Notes under the pieces: generated by a model
Databases searched by the model: none
What the model was told of the DNA's origin: nothing
The model's input: the letters and a program-made list of their open reading frames with translations, nothing else
Source of the DNA: Comamonas sp. lk
GTDB taxonomy: Bacteria; Pseudomonadota; Gammaproteobacteria; Burkholderiales; Burkholderiaceae_C
Assembly (NCBI GenBank): GCA_945925985.1
Contig: CAMELV010000002.1
Coordinates: forward strand, 179,154-243,153
Direction of reading: 5' to 3'
DNA: 64,000 bases
Part shown: piece after piece, positions 54,635 to 63,117 of the stretch
Numbering within the stretch: the stretch's first letter is position 1
How the letters are laid out: each line of letters opens with the position of its first letter
Program-made: the position numbers and the translations under genes

Positions 54635-54650
54635 TGCAAGACATGTGCCA
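54635..54650 (-). promoter_or_regulatory. Sigma54 promoter of the flagellar activator gene
   Basis: On the minus strand TGGCACATGTCTTGCA has GG and GC exactly ten bases apart, matching consensus TGGCACG-N4-TTGCW at all but one base. It lies 61 bases from ATG 54574. Confidence 0.75.
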
Positions 54651-54818
54651 AGCAACATGTCGACTTATCGACAGCGTGAGAAAACTTGGCTGGCGGCTGC
54701 TTAGCACCTAAGAAACCGAGGTGTCGGAGGGCGGGCTAAGTTCCGGCATTCAATCCCGGTTGAAACCACGACCAAGACAAACGACAATGCGGGAAGCCAT
54801 CCATTGCCCAAACCAAGC
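54651..54818. other. Divergent intergenic region between activator and Sel1 genes
   Basis: The rest of the 244-base gap between the divergent activator (minus) and Sel1 (plus) genes. No additional strong promoter or RNA structure was seen. Confidence 0.4.
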
Positions 54819-55325
54819 ATGTCGAAAACCATCTCCGCACTTTTTGTGCTGTCGCTGCTCATCGCAAAATCCAGCCCTGTTGTTGCAGGCCCTTGGGAGG
54901 ACGGTTACGCCGCCTACCAACGCAAGGACTACACCTTGGCCGTAGAGAAGTGGCGAGTGGTCGCACAAACGGGCAAGGCCGAGGCGCAATCCCTTCTGGG
55001 TCTAATGTATTTTTTTGGTCAGGGCGTAAAGCAGGACTATCCTCAGGCCATTACCTGGCTGCGTTTGGCCGCCGCCCAGGGCGAAGGCCGGGCCCAGTTC
55101 AAACTAGGCGCCATGCATGAAAACGGTCAGGGTTTTACGCGAGACAGTGTGAAAGCGGCCATCTGGTACACCATGGCGGCAGAGCGCGGCCACCCACAGG
55201 CCAGTGATGCCCTGAAACTGGTATCTGCAGGGTTGTCACCCAAAGAGCTCGCACTCGCCAGTCGGCTGGCGCAAACCTGCATCAAGCGCGCCTACAAGGA
55301 CTGCGAATCAGTAGTCAGTCCCTAA
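54819..55325 (+). CDS. Sel1-repeat periplasmic protein
   Basis: A 168-residue secreted protein. A signal peptide (SKTISALFVLSLLIAKSSPVVA) is followed by two or three Sel1/TPR-like repeats (AQSLLGLMYFFGQGVKQDYPQAITWLRLAAAQ, AQFKLGAMHENGQGFTRDSVKAAIWYTMAAE) and a Cys-containing tail. Sel1 proteins mediate protein contacts; E. coli relatives affect cell-envelope signalling. ATG 54819 is chosen; a TTG at 54804 gives five extra residues. It is convergent with motB, overlapping it by 11 bases, and is the only plus-strand gene in the flagellar region before fliK. A MotB-like link is plausible but not shown. Confidence 0.85.
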   Translation: MSKTISALFVLSLLIAKSSPVVAGPWEDGYAAYQRKDYTLAVEKWRVVAQTGKAEAQSLLGLMYFFGQGVKQDYPQAITWLRLAAAQGEGRAQFKLGAMHENGQGFTRDSVKAAIWYTMAAERGHPQASDALKLVSAGLSPKELALASRLAQTCIKRAYKDCESVVSP

Positions 55326-56334
55326 ACTTCACCGTAATGCTGATGCGGCGATTGCGAGGGTCCTTGGGGTCATTCGGGTTGTAGGGCGCGGTATCGGCAA
55401 CGCCCTCAATTTGAGTAAACCGGTCTGCCTTAATGCCGTTTTTCTCCAGCATTGCACGGGTGGACTCTGCCCGTTCGGCGGACAAGGACCAGTTGTTGCG
55501 GCCATCTTTGCCTGCGAATGCCACGCTGTCAGTGTGGCCGCGCACACTGAGTTTGTTGTCGGTAGACGCCAACGATCGGGCAATTTCAACCAACAGCGCC
55601 TGTGCCTTCGGCTGCAGCTTGATACTGCCCAATGGGAACATCGCGAAGTCGGCTTTATCAATGACTTCGATCCTCAGCCCCTCCTTCTCGCGTACAAACT
55701 GCACCTGGGTCTGGAGCTGCTCGAGGTTCGGATTCGCTGCGAGCTGCTCTTTCACCTCTTTCTCCATTTTGTCGAAATTGGCCTTGTCAGCGTCTTGCGC
55801 AGCCTGCTTGCTCTCTGCTTGGGTCTGCGCATCGTTGTCACGCGCATTCTCACTGTTGGGCGAAGGTTCGTTTTCAGTCGGCCCGCCCTCGGAGCGTGGT
55901 GTCACCATCTGCATCATGGCGGTCTGTTTAGCGGTGTAGGGGAAGCCATCTGGGTCAATGATCGACTTGCCACCCAGCAGCCCGTTCGAGCCGGCCAGTG
56001 CACCCATTTGCACCTGCGCCATCGAACTCGACGGCGTAAAGAAATCAGCCACACTTTTTCTTTGTACCTCTTGAGTGGCGCCCAGAATCCACATCAGCAG
56101 AAAAAAGGCCATCATGGCCGTCATCATGTCGGCCAGTGCAATCTTCCATGCCCCACCATGCGCACCACCGTGGCCTGGCATGATTTTCTTGATAACGATA
56201 ATGGGCGCCGGCGCGGCAGTCGCCTCCGGCGTTGCGGCCTCGGGTACAACGGTTGGAACCAATGCCAGAGCCGGGGCTGTTGTTTCATCCCCAGTGTCTG
56301 TTGGAGCCTGTGCGACGGCGGCCTGGGTTGCCAC
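55315..56334 (-). CDS. motB: Flagellar motor protein MotB
   Basis: A 339-residue stator protein. The single membrane helix WKIALADMMTAMMAFFLLMWIL (about residues 62-84) includes the essential proton-carrying Asp in ALADMMTA. The C-terminal OmpA-type peptidoglycan-binding domain has VRGHTDSVAFAGKDGRNNWSLSAERAESTRAML. A long, Ala/Pro/Thr-rich N-terminal region (~45 residues) precedes the helix, longer than in E. coli. The start is GTG 56334, two bases after the motA stop, so the two are translated together. It anchors the stator to the cell wall. Confidence 0.96.
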   Translation of the reverse strand: MATQAAVAQAPTDTGDETTAPALALVPTVVPEAATPEATAAPAPIIVIKKIMPGHGGAHGGAWKIALADMMTAMMAFFLLMWILGATQEVQRKSVADFFTPSSSMAQVQMGALAGSNGLLGGKSIIDPDGFPYTAKQTAMMQMVTPRSEGGPTENEPSPNSENARDNDAQTQAESKQAAQDADKANFDKMEKEVKEQLAANPNLEQLQTQVQFVREKEGLRIEVIDKADFAMFPLGSIKLQPKAQALLVEIARSLASTDNKLSVRGHTDSVAFAGKDGRNNWSLSAERAESTRAMLEKNGIKADRFTQIEGVADTAPYNPNDPKDPRNRRISITVKFRD

Positions 56335-56336
56335 GT

Positions 56337-57200
56337 TTACTTGCCACGCAATCCGTCGAATACGTCGGCGAAGCTAGGCTGATTGTTGTGGCTAATGGCC
56401 ACGCGTGCAGCCTCGAGAATCAAGGGCATCGGGTGCCCGTGCATGGTGCCAATGATGATTTGCTTGACCACGTGGTACATGCAGGCCTCATCTTCTATGA
56501 TTTGTGTCAAGCGTTTAGCCCAGGGCTCAAAGAAACCATAGGCCAGGAACACCCCGATAAAGGTACCCACCAAGGCTGCCCCAACCAAACCTCCCAAAAT
56601 GGCAGGTGGTTGGTCGATGTTGTCCATGGTCTTCACCACACCCATCACACAAGACACAATACCCAGGGCTGGCAGGGCGCCCGCCAAGGTCGCAATCGCA
56701 TCTGAAGCCTTCAGTTCATCGTGGTGATGCGTTTTAATGGCCGCATCCATCACCTCTTCCACAGCCAGTGGGCTGAGCGTTCCCTGAGACACCACCATCA
56801 GCCTTACTGTGTCTGTAATGAGATGCAGCAAGGCATGGTCTTTGAGGATATTGGGATACTCGCTGAAAATGGCGCTTGACTCCGGTGTCTCAATATGGGC
56901 CTCCAGCGCCACACCACCCTCGCTCTTGAGGGTTTTCATCACCTTCGAGACGCAAAATATGGTGTTGAGGTAATCCTGCTTTTTGTATTTCGAGCCTTTA
57001 AAGGTGCGCCCTATACCGGCAAAAACAGCCTTGACCACATCGGGGCTGTTACCGATGATCATGCCGCCAATTGCCGACCCCAAAATACACCAACCCTCGA
57101 TGGGCGCAGCATGAATAAAAGTCCCCAGGGTTCCACCACCCACTAGGAAGCTGCCAAATACGCAAACAAGTACGAAAATGATCCCGACAATACCGCCCAT
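56337..57200 (-). CDS. motA: Flagellar motor stator protein MotA
   Basis: A 287-residue inner-membrane protein with four hydrophobic helices. The first is IVGIIFVLVCVFGSFLVGGG and the last pair around LPALGIVSCVMGVVKTM and LVGAALVGTFIGVFLAYGFFEPWAKRL. The latter contain the conserved Pro region that couples proton flow to torque. A large cytoplasmic loop (~80-170) carries the charged residues that touch FliG. AGGAATCG precedes ATG 57200. It forms the stator with MotB in a 5:2 complex; motB follows directly. It lies 120 bases after fliS, so it may have its own promoter. Confidence 0.97.
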   Translation of the reverse strand: MGGIVGIIFVLVCVFGSFLVGGGTLGTFIHAAPIEGWCILGSAIGGMIIGNSPDVVKAVFAGIGRTFKGSKYKKQDYLNTIFCVSKVMKTLKSEGGVALEAHIETPESSAIFSEYPNILKDHALLHLITDTVRLMVVSQGTLSPLAVEEVMDAAIKTHHHDELKASDAIATLAGALPALGIVSCVMGVVKTMDNIDQPPAILGGLVGAALVGTFIGVFLAYGFFEPWAKRLTQIIEDEACMYHVVKQIIIGTMHGHPMPLILEAARVAISHNNQPSFADVFDGLRGK

Positions 57201-57320
57201 GGTCGATTCCTAAAAGAATGAGTGATGACTCAACACATCGGTGCCCTCGCCGTCGGCAAGAATCATCCGAAAACCAATGCCTATCCCGAACACTCAGCCT
57301 AAAGAACCCTCCTCACCCAG

Positions 57321-57737
57321 TCACTGCAGACGCGCACCGGCTTGTCGATGTAATTGCGCCGGTACTTCCAACCAGGCGGCTCTGATCTCAGAGGTCAGGG
57401 CCAAAATCTCATTCAGCGCACCAATGTCGCTGCGCGCATTGGCATAAATCAGACGCCGAGTGAAATAATCGTATAGGTCGTTTAGGTTCAATGCCAGTTC
57501 ACCGCCCTTTTGAAAATCAAGAACTCCCTGCAAGCCCAGCACGATCCGGCACGCGCGGGTGATACTCTTTCCTTTTTCCAAAATAGCACCACGTTCAATA
57601 TGACCGCGAGCCTCAGCAATGCTGTTTACCAGACCGTCAAACAGCATCTGAATTAATTCCGCACCATCTGCAACCGAAGCCTGAGACATCAAATTGTCCG
57701 CCCCGTAGGACTCCATGGCTTTGAAGTTGATCCGCAT
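57321..57737 (-). CDS. fliS: Flagellin export chaperone FliS
   Basis: A 138-residue helical protein with the FliS pattern AELIQMLFDGLVNSIAEARGHIERGAILEKGKSITRACRIVLGLQGVLD and NLNDLYDYFTRRLIYANARSDIGALNEILAL. FliS binds newly made flagellin in the cytoplasm and prevents premature polymerisation. AGGAG lies eight bases upstream of ATG 57737. No fliC or fliD gene is adjacent here, so the client flagellin is encoded elsewhere. A weak sigma28-like sequence sits upstream. Confidence 0.9.
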   Translation of the reverse strand: MRINFKAMESYGADNLMSQASVADGAELIQMLFDGLVNSIAEARGHIERGAILEKGKSITRACRIVLGLQGVLDFQKGGELALNLNDLYDYFTRRLIYANARSDIGALNEILALTSEIRAAWLEVPAQLHRQAGARLQ

Positions 57738-57770
57738 TTTCTAATCTCCTGATGAGTTGGCTTACCCCTC

Positions 57771-57800
57771 ATAAGTCGACAGCAGCAAGAAAAACTTGAG
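57771..57800 (-). promoter_or_regulatory. Possible sigma28 (FliA) promoter upstream of fliS
   Basis: On the minus strand TCAAGTTT is followed after 11 bases by GTCGACTT. The first element fits the sigma28 -35 (TCAAGTTT), the second is a poor match to GCCGATAA. It ends about 33 bases before ATG 57737. Confidence 0.3.
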
Positions 57801-57812
57801 CAGCCACCTCCA

Positions 57813-58556
57813 TCAAGACACTGCAGTCCGTTTGACAACCGGCTTCGGGGCCACCTCAATCTTCAGACTGACTCGCAATTTCTTCACAATCGCAGTCAAT
57901 AGCTGGCTGACCCGAGACTCTGTCACCCCCAGCGTCGCCCCTATTTCTTTCAAGTTAAGCTCCTCAACATAGTAGAGGGACATGAGCAACTGATCACTTT
58001 GCGATAGCTCCGCGATCGCGTCGCCCACAGCGCGCATGAAATCCTTGTGCTCTGCGATCGCTTCGGGCTGGCGCGACCGGTCATCGGCGATGCCCATGAC
58101 CTCGTCGGTGATCAGTTCCATGGACTGGGTCTCAAAGCGCTTGGCGTTCCCCCGCTTTTTTTGAAATACATCCAGGTCTTCGCCCATGTGCTCCGCCAAC
58201 TCCGCTTGCGTCGGAGCGCGACCAAGTTCTGTAAACAGTGCCATCTTGGCCTTGTTTTCAGAGCTGTTGAAGGCCACAGCAGACCGCGGCAAATATGACA
58301 ACTGGCGTACTTCATCAAGCATCGCGCCGCGGACGCGACTCAGCGCAAAGCTTTCAAAGTCAATGCCCTTGGCCGGAACAAATGCTCTCGCCGCCTCCAG
58401 CAGACCGATCATTCCAACCTGAATCAGTTCGTCTAGCTCCATATAAGGCGGCACCCTGACCTTCAGGTGCAAAGCCACTCGTTTGACCATTCCCAGATGC
58501 GCAAGCACCAAGGTTTCGCTGCCACTTTGGACTTCCTCGTACATTCTGGTCGTCAT
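57813..58556 (-). CDS. fliA: RNA polymerase sigma factor FliA (sigma28)
   Basis: A 247-residue alternative sigma factor. Region 2 contains LVLAHLGMVKRVALHLKVRVPPYMELDELIQVGMIGLLEAARAF and FESFALSRVRGAMLDEVRQLSYLPR, region 3 LGRAPTQAELAEHMGEDLD, and region 4 LLMSLYYVEELNLKEIGATLGVTESRVSQLLTAIVKKL. It directs late flagellar genes such as flagellin and motility-linked chemotaxis genes and is normally held by FlgM (not in this window). ATG 58556 has AAGGAG nine bases upstream; the frame open to 58757 overlaps flhG and was rejected. Confidence 0.96.
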   Translation of the reverse strand: MTTRMYEEVQSGSETLVLAHLGMVKRVALHLKVRVPPYMELDELIQVGMIGLLEAARAFVPAKGIDFESFALSRVRGAMLDEVRQLSYLPRSAVAFNSSENKAKMALFTELGRAPTQAELAEHMGEDLDVFQKKRGNAKRFETQSMELITDEVMGIADDRSRQPEAIAEHKDFMRAVGDAIAELSQSDQLLMSLYYVEELNLKEIGATLGVTESRVSQLLTAIVKKLRVSLKIEVAPKPVVKRTAVS

Positions 58557-58569
58557 CAGGGCCAACTCC

Positions 58570-59388
58570 TTAGTCTTGGTAGCGCACGAGACGCTCGACG
58601 AAAAACTGCATTCCGCCAGCGAAGTCGCCTGCTCGAGGCAGTTGCTCGACCGTTTTGGCCAGTCGCTTGAAGTCGCGAGACCCGGGTGATTCTGGAGCGA
58701 ACTCAATGACGGGCTGAAACTTCCGGTGACTCGCCAAGATCTGGTCATCGTTTTCAATCGAGCCCAAATACTTTGTGGTGTAGTTCAAGAACTGCGCGCA
58801 AACCTGGTTGATGCGACGAAAAAGGTTTTGCCCACCCGCCTGATTTTTAACGGCGTTAGGAATAATGTAAATTTCGTTGAGGTTTTGCTCCTGAATCAGG
58901 ACTTTGATCATGCCGTAGGCATCGGCAATTGATGATGGATCATCGCGAACCACAATAAAACGCCGCTGACACGCCCCCATGAAGGCCAGAACCGAAGGGG
59001 ATATACCGGCCGCCATATCAACCACCAGGTAGTCGATGTCGTCGTCCAAGGCACTGAAAGACTGAACCACCCGTGACGCCTGGACCCGGCTCAAGGCGGC
59101 TAACTCACTGACCCCGGACGCACCCGGTATCAGCTTGACGCCCTGCCTGGAGGTGACAATAATTTCTTGCAGGGTTTTTTGCCCGCTCATGAAATGGCTC
59201 AAATTGAAGGGGCAACGGCAACCCAGTGCGATCTGGGAGTTGGCAAGTCCCAAATCAGCGTCAAACATCATGACACGCCGGCCCATTTGAACCAGGGCAA
59301 TCGCTAAATTCACAGCCACCGTGGTCTTCCCAACACCACCTTTTCCGCTGGCAACACCGATCACCTCGGTGCGAGTTGAAACATTCAT
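58570..59388 (-). CDS. flhG: Flagellar number regulator FlhG (MinD-like ATPase), shortened N-terminus
   Basis: A 272-residue MinD-type ATPase (also called FleN). The deviant Walker A is GKGGVGKTT at about residues 15-23, followed by RVMMFDADLGLANSQIALG and DYLVVDMAAGISPSVLAF. In species with few flagella it limits their number and controls FlhF and FleQ. Only about 10 residues precede the first strand, and an in-frame stop at 59407-59409 prevents extension. There is therefore no room for the usual DQAxxLR segment that stimulates FlhF GTPase activity. ATG 59388 has AAGGAAAATC upstream. It lies 18 bases after flhF and 13 before fliA. Confidence 0.92.
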   Translation of the reverse strand: MNVSTRTEVIGVASGKGGVGKTTVAVNLAIALVQMGRRVMMFDADLGLANSQIALGCRCPFNLSHFMSGQKTLQEIIVTSRQGVKLIPGASGVSELAALSRVQASRVVQSFSALDDDIDYLVVDMAAGISPSVLAFMGACQRRFIVVRDDPSSIADAYGMIKVLIQEQNLNEIYIIPNAVKNQAGGQNLFRRINQVCAQFLNYTTKYLGSIENDDQILASHRKFQPVIEFAPESPGSRDFKRLAKTVEQLPRAGDFAGGMQFFVERLVRYQD

Positions 59389-59406
59389 CAATGATTTTCC
59401 TTGTTG

Positions 59407-60747
59407 TCAGGCAAAAGGCCCGCGCAAGCCCTTGGGGTTTGCTGACTGGAACACGCGGGGCGAAGGTGCTGGCAGCTTATCCGGGGACGGCTTCATCAGC
59501 TTGATGGCGGGACTTTGAAAGCTCGGATCAGGCACTCTTGACAAATGCGCCAATGCCATCTCAACCAAGGTACCAGTCGTCAGGTCCAACTTCAGTCCAC
59601 CGGGGCCAAAACCCTCACTGGCCGCTGACAGCGGGATAAAATTATCGCAGAGAAACTCGACCAAGGGCCAGGGCTGGATTGACTCATCCAGCTTGCTGAT
59701 CATGAGGCTGTTCCAACGAATACCAGAGGTCCGAAGGGTACGTCGCAAGGTCGCGGTTGACGAGTCGGCGGCCACCATGGCATGGGCGAGGCAAGATGGG
59801 GAAATGGATTGAATCTCAGTCACGCGTTGCGCAAGTTGATTCCCCGACGTATCGATGAGGATCAGGCTGTAGCCAGAAAGGGCTGCCAAAACGGTGCTTA
59901 GTGCTTCGGTGGTGTCGGCCCTGAAACATTCAACCCCCGCCTCACGGGCCATCGCCAAGGTTTGAGGCCATGCGCCCAGTCTAAGATCGCGGTAGCTGAC
60001 CATTGCAACCCGGCCCCCAGCCACTTGGGCAGTGGCGTGACTGGCCAGTCGTACCAACATCAAGGTTTTTCCAGTACCGCTGGGACCAGCCACCAGGTGG
60101 ATACCGCTTTTAGGCAACGCGACGCTGGGCCGGTGCACCACTTGTTCCAACTGATGGCGAACGGCCTCCAGCGCCTCCTTTTCGGTGCGCATGTCCTTCA
60201 CCGTGTCGATCAGCAAGGTACGAAGGCCCGTCGGCATGCCAGCGTGGGTGAATGACGCAAACAAGTTCTCCACTTCGGGTGCCAAATCAAGATTACTGTG
60301 CCAACCCGAAATCTTTTGATTCAAGCTCACCTCGCGCCGCAATGACTTGAGTTCATCCAAAATTTGGTCCATCACCTCTCGGTCAAACTGCGCACCGGCT
60401 TGGCTGCTGACCGGCTCAGGCTTGGCCAGAGCCATGTTGGCTGTCTTGGCAATGACCGGCGATGCAGTTGCAGCAGCGGTTGCGGCTGCCGCAGCGGTTT
60501 TGGTTTCAGCGCTCACCCGGGCCATCTGTCTGCCGAAACTGACGGATGGCTCAGCCACCGGAGCCTTGGGACGCGCCACCGTAACCACCGACTCCGGGGC
60601 CTGCTCTTCGATATCAAGTGCGACGATTAACTCGGTTTGTCCACCAACCGAATGGCTTGAAATGATCAGAACATCGCGGCCATACAAAGACATGGCCTGG
60701 TCATTGGCGGTTTTTGCATCATTGGCAAGGATTCGTTTAAGCTCCAT
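59407..60747 (-). CDS. flhF: Flagellar biosynthesis GTPase FlhF
   Basis: A 446-residue SRP-type GTPase that marks the cell pole for flagellar assembly. An N-terminal B domain is rich in Ala/Pro (AAAATAAATASPVIAKT), followed by N and G domains. Motifs include G1 GPSGTGKTLMLVRLA, FRADTTEALS and G3 DTSGNQLAQRV, where the usual DTAG is DTSG. Region ILVSKLDES-type is MISKLDESIQPW (G4 TKLD-like). GGAG lies eight bases before ATG 60747. It is transcribed between flhA and flhG. Confidence 0.93.
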   Translation of the reverse strand: MELKRILANDAKTANDQAMSLYGRDVLIISSHSVGGQTELIVALDIEEQAPESVVTVARPKAPVAEPSVSFGRQMARVSAETKTAAAAATAAATASPVIAKTANMALAKPEPVSSQAGAQFDREVMDQILDELKSLRREVSLNQKISGWHSNLDLAPEVENLFASFTHAGMPTGLRTLLIDTVKDMRTEKEALEAVRHQLEQVVHRPSVALPKSGIHLVAGPSGTGKTLMLVRLASHATAQVAGGRVAMVSYRDLRLGAWPQTLAMAREAGVECFRADTTEALSTVLAALSGYSLILIDTSGNQLAQRVTEIQSISPSCLAHAMVAADSSTATLRRTLRTSGIRWNSLMISKLDESIQPWPLVEFLCDNFIPLSAASEGFGPGGLKLDLTTGTLVEMALAHLSRVPDPSFQSPAIKLMKPSPDKLPAPSPRVFQSANPKGLRGPFA

Positions 60748-60785
60748 GGCGGCACTCCACTGGTACGGTTAGTGTTTTGATCATG

Positions 60786-62906
60786 TCAGCGCCTTGGGTT
60801 GTTGCCATCGTTTTGAGTTTCGGCCGAGACGGTGTGGATCACTTTGACAGATTGATCGTCCGGTATCTCGCTGTAAGACAGCACGACCAGGTCATTCACA
60901 CGGCTTCGCACAGACTTGGCTAACCAGGGACGCACTGCTGGTGAGACGACCAGCACAGCGTTATGGCCCAGACCTTCAACCGCCTTTGTGCCCTCGCGCA
61001 GCGCAGCAAAAAGCCGCTCTGCCAACCCCGGCTCCATCACGACCCCCTGACCAGAATCATGCCGTTGCAAGACGTTATGCAGAAGTTGCTCTAAGTTGGG
61101 GTCTAACGTCATCACCGACAAGGTCGCTTTGTCATCGATCAAACCCTGCACAATCATGCGCCCAAGACGGGGGCGTACCAGCGCGGTCAGTTGGTCAGGG
61201 TCCTGCGTCCTGACACTGACTTCCGACAATGTCTCCACAATGGTCCGCATGTCACGAATCGAGACGCCATCACTGAGCAGGCCTTGTAGCGTCCTGGTAA
61301 GGGCTCCCAATGGCAACTTGGCCGGAATCAAGTCCTCCACCAACTTCGGCGACTTGGCAATCAACTTGTCCAGCAACTGTTGAACTTCATCGTGACCGAG
61401 CAAGTCTGATGCGTTCTCACGCAGTACCTTGTTCAAGTGGGTCGCCACCGCAGTGGCAGCATCGACCACCGTGTAGCCCAAAGCGCGTGCATGGTCACGC
61501 TGGGACGACTCGATCCACACCGCATCCAGGCCAAAGGCCGGTTCTTGCGTTGGGGTGCCCTCCAAAGCGCCATAAACTTGGCCAGGATTGATCGCCATTT
61601 CGCGTCCAACCTTGATCTTGCCGCGCCCACGGATTACCCCCTTAAGCACGATGTGGTAGCTGTCGGGATCAATATTGAGTGCGTCTCGAATGCGAACGGG
61701 CTGAATCAGGAAGCCCAACTCGGCCGACAGCTTCTTGCGCACCCCTTTGACGCGTGTCATCAACTGTCCGCCAGTCTCGACATTCACCAACGGAACCAGT
61801 CCATAACCGATTTCGAGACCCACAAGGTCAACCTGATCAAGGTCATCCCAACCCAGTTCTTTGGGAGCTTCAGCGGCAATTTTTGCCTCCGCCATCTTTT
61901 CCGGAGAATTCCCGGCCGCCTGCCGGCGCAAAACCATAAAGCCCAAGGCCATGCTACCTGCCGACAGCCCGATGAACACCAAGTGCGGCATTCCAGGCAC
62001 CAAACCCAGGATCGCCATGATGCAAGCCGTTACAAAAAGGGCAGTAGGGTTACCCAGTTGGCTGCCTGCCTGCTCCGTCATCGATTCGCTTGTTGTCACC
62101 CGAGTGACGATAATCGCGGTCGCCAATGACAGGAGCAGAGCAGGCACCTGTGCGACCAGACCGTCGCCAATGGTCAGCGTTGAATAAATTCTTCCCGCCT
62201 CACTGAATGACAGGCCATGCTGCCCGATCCCAATGGCCAAACCCCCAAAGAGATTGATCAGCAGAATCAACAAACCCGCTATGGCGTCACCGCTGACAAA
62301 CTTCGACGCGCCGTCCATTGAACCAAAGAAGTCTGATTCTTGCGACAATTCCGCACGCCGCTTTTTGGCGGTCTCCTGATCAATCACGCCGGCATTAAGG
62401 TCTGCGTCGATCGACATTTGTTTGCCGGGCATCGCATCCAAGGTAAACCTGGCATTCACCTCGGATACCCGCCCTGCCCCCTTGGTCACCACAATGAAGT
62501 TGATGATCATCAGAATTGCAAATATGATGAAACCCACAACGTAGTTGCCACCGATCACGAACTCACCAAACGCCGCAATCACTTTGCCAGCGGCGTCCTG
62601 ACCGGTGTGACCGTCAACCAAAACGACCCGGGTCGAAGCCACATTCAGCGCCAGTCGCAGCATCGTCGCGAACAACAAGATGGTTGGAAAAGCCGAGAAC
62701 TCCAACGGTTTGCGAACCCTGATTGCGATCATGATGATCAACACGCTTGCCGCAATATTGAACGTAAACAGGAAATCCAAAAGAACCGGGTGAAGCGGGA
62801 TGACCAGCATCCCCATGATCAGCAACACCAAAAACGGAATCCCCAATTCCGCAAAGTTGAACTTCGACAGGCTGTGTCGAAAGGTTGACAGCGACAGCGT
62901 ACTCAT
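60786..62906 (-). CDS. flhA: Flagellar biosynthesis protein FlhA
   Basis: A 706-residue export-gate component. Eight N-terminal helices include ELGIPFLVLLIMGMLVIPLHPVLLDFLFTFNIAASVLIIMIAI. The FHIPEP signature region reads RKPLEFSAFPTILLFATMLRLALNVASTRVVL. The cytoplasmic ring-forming domain (~350-700) contains GRVSEVNARFTLDAMPGKQMSIDADLNAG and GYTVVDAATAVATHLNKVL. It recruits chaperone-substrate complexes and passes them through the export gate. A sigma54 promoter lies 73-88 bases upstream. It starts a long flhA-flhF-flhG-fliA transcript. Confidence 0.98.
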   Translation of the reverse strand: MSTLSLSTFRHSLSKFNFAELGIPFLVLLIMGMLVIPLHPVLLDFLFTFNIAASVLIIMIAIRVRKPLEFSAFPTILLFATMLRLALNVASTRVVLVDGHTGQDAAGKVIAAFGEFVIGGNYVVGFIIFAILMIINFIVVTKGAGRVSEVNARFTLDAMPGKQMSIDADLNAGVIDQETAKKRRAELSQESDFFGSMDGASKFVSGDAIAGLLILLINLFGGLAIGIGQHGLSFSEAGRIYSTLTIGDGLVAQVPALLLSLATAIIVTRVTTSESMTEQAGSQLGNPTALFVTACIMAILGLVPGMPHLVFIGLSAGSMALGFMVLRRQAAGNSPEKMAEAKIAAEAPKELGWDDLDQVDLVGLEIGYGLVPLVNVETGGQLMTRVKGVRKKLSAELGFLIQPVRIRDALNIDPDSYHIVLKGVIRGRGKIKVGREMAINPGQVYGALEGTPTQEPAFGLDAVWIESSQRDHARALGYTVVDAATAVATHLNKVLRENASDLLGHDEVQQLLDKLIAKSPKLVEDLIPAKLPLGALTRTLQGLLSDGVSIRDMRTIVETLSEVSVRTQDPDQLTALVRPRLGRMIVQGLIDDKATLSVMTLDPNLEQLLHNVLQRHDSGQGVVMEPGLAERLFAALREGTKAVEGLGHNAVLVVSPAVRPWLAKSVRSRVNDLVVLSYSEIPDDQSVKVIHTVSAETQNDGNNPRR

Positions 62907-62978
62907 GGGCGAAATAGCATCGAATTAGCGGCTTTTAAAGCGGTCAGGGTGTCGGGTAAGTTTAGGCACGATCTGATA

Positions 62979-62994
62979 CGCAAGCTCCATGCCA
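62979..62994 (-). promoter_or_regulatory. Sigma54 promoter upstream of flhA
   Basis: On the minus strand TGGCATGGAGCTTGCG has GG and GC separated by exactly ten bases and matches TGGCAYR-N4-TTGC. It lies 73 bases from ATG 62906, suitable for driving the flhA-flhF-flhG-fliA transcript. Confidence 0.75.
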
Positions 62995-63050
62995 CAATTT
63001 TCCGACACAACTCGGACAGGCTACTGACCCGGGGGCGGCAAACCTTGGCC

Positions 63051-63066
63051 TGACACATTTCTTGCT
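63051..63066 (+). promoter_or_regulatory. Weak sigma54-like site upstream of fliK
   Basis: TGACACATTTCTTGCT fits the sigma54 pattern TGGCAC-N5-TTGCW except that the invariant GG is GA. It is 52 bases before ATG 63118 and divergent from the flhA promoter. Confidence 0.3.
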
Positions 63067-63117
63067 GTTCAAGGGGCACCCGCCACCCAAAGTGGCTCAC
63101 CGAGAACTGGCTGCCCG

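Noticed and set aside
57201..57320. Sigma28 promoter directly before motA
   Set aside because: GCCGAC and ACCGAT fragments occur, but no -35 element at a suitable distance accompanies them.
62903..63100. 65-residue minus-strand frame upstream of flhA
   Set aside because: It covers the flhA promoter region, overlaps the sigma54 site and has no ribosome-binding site or family resemblance.
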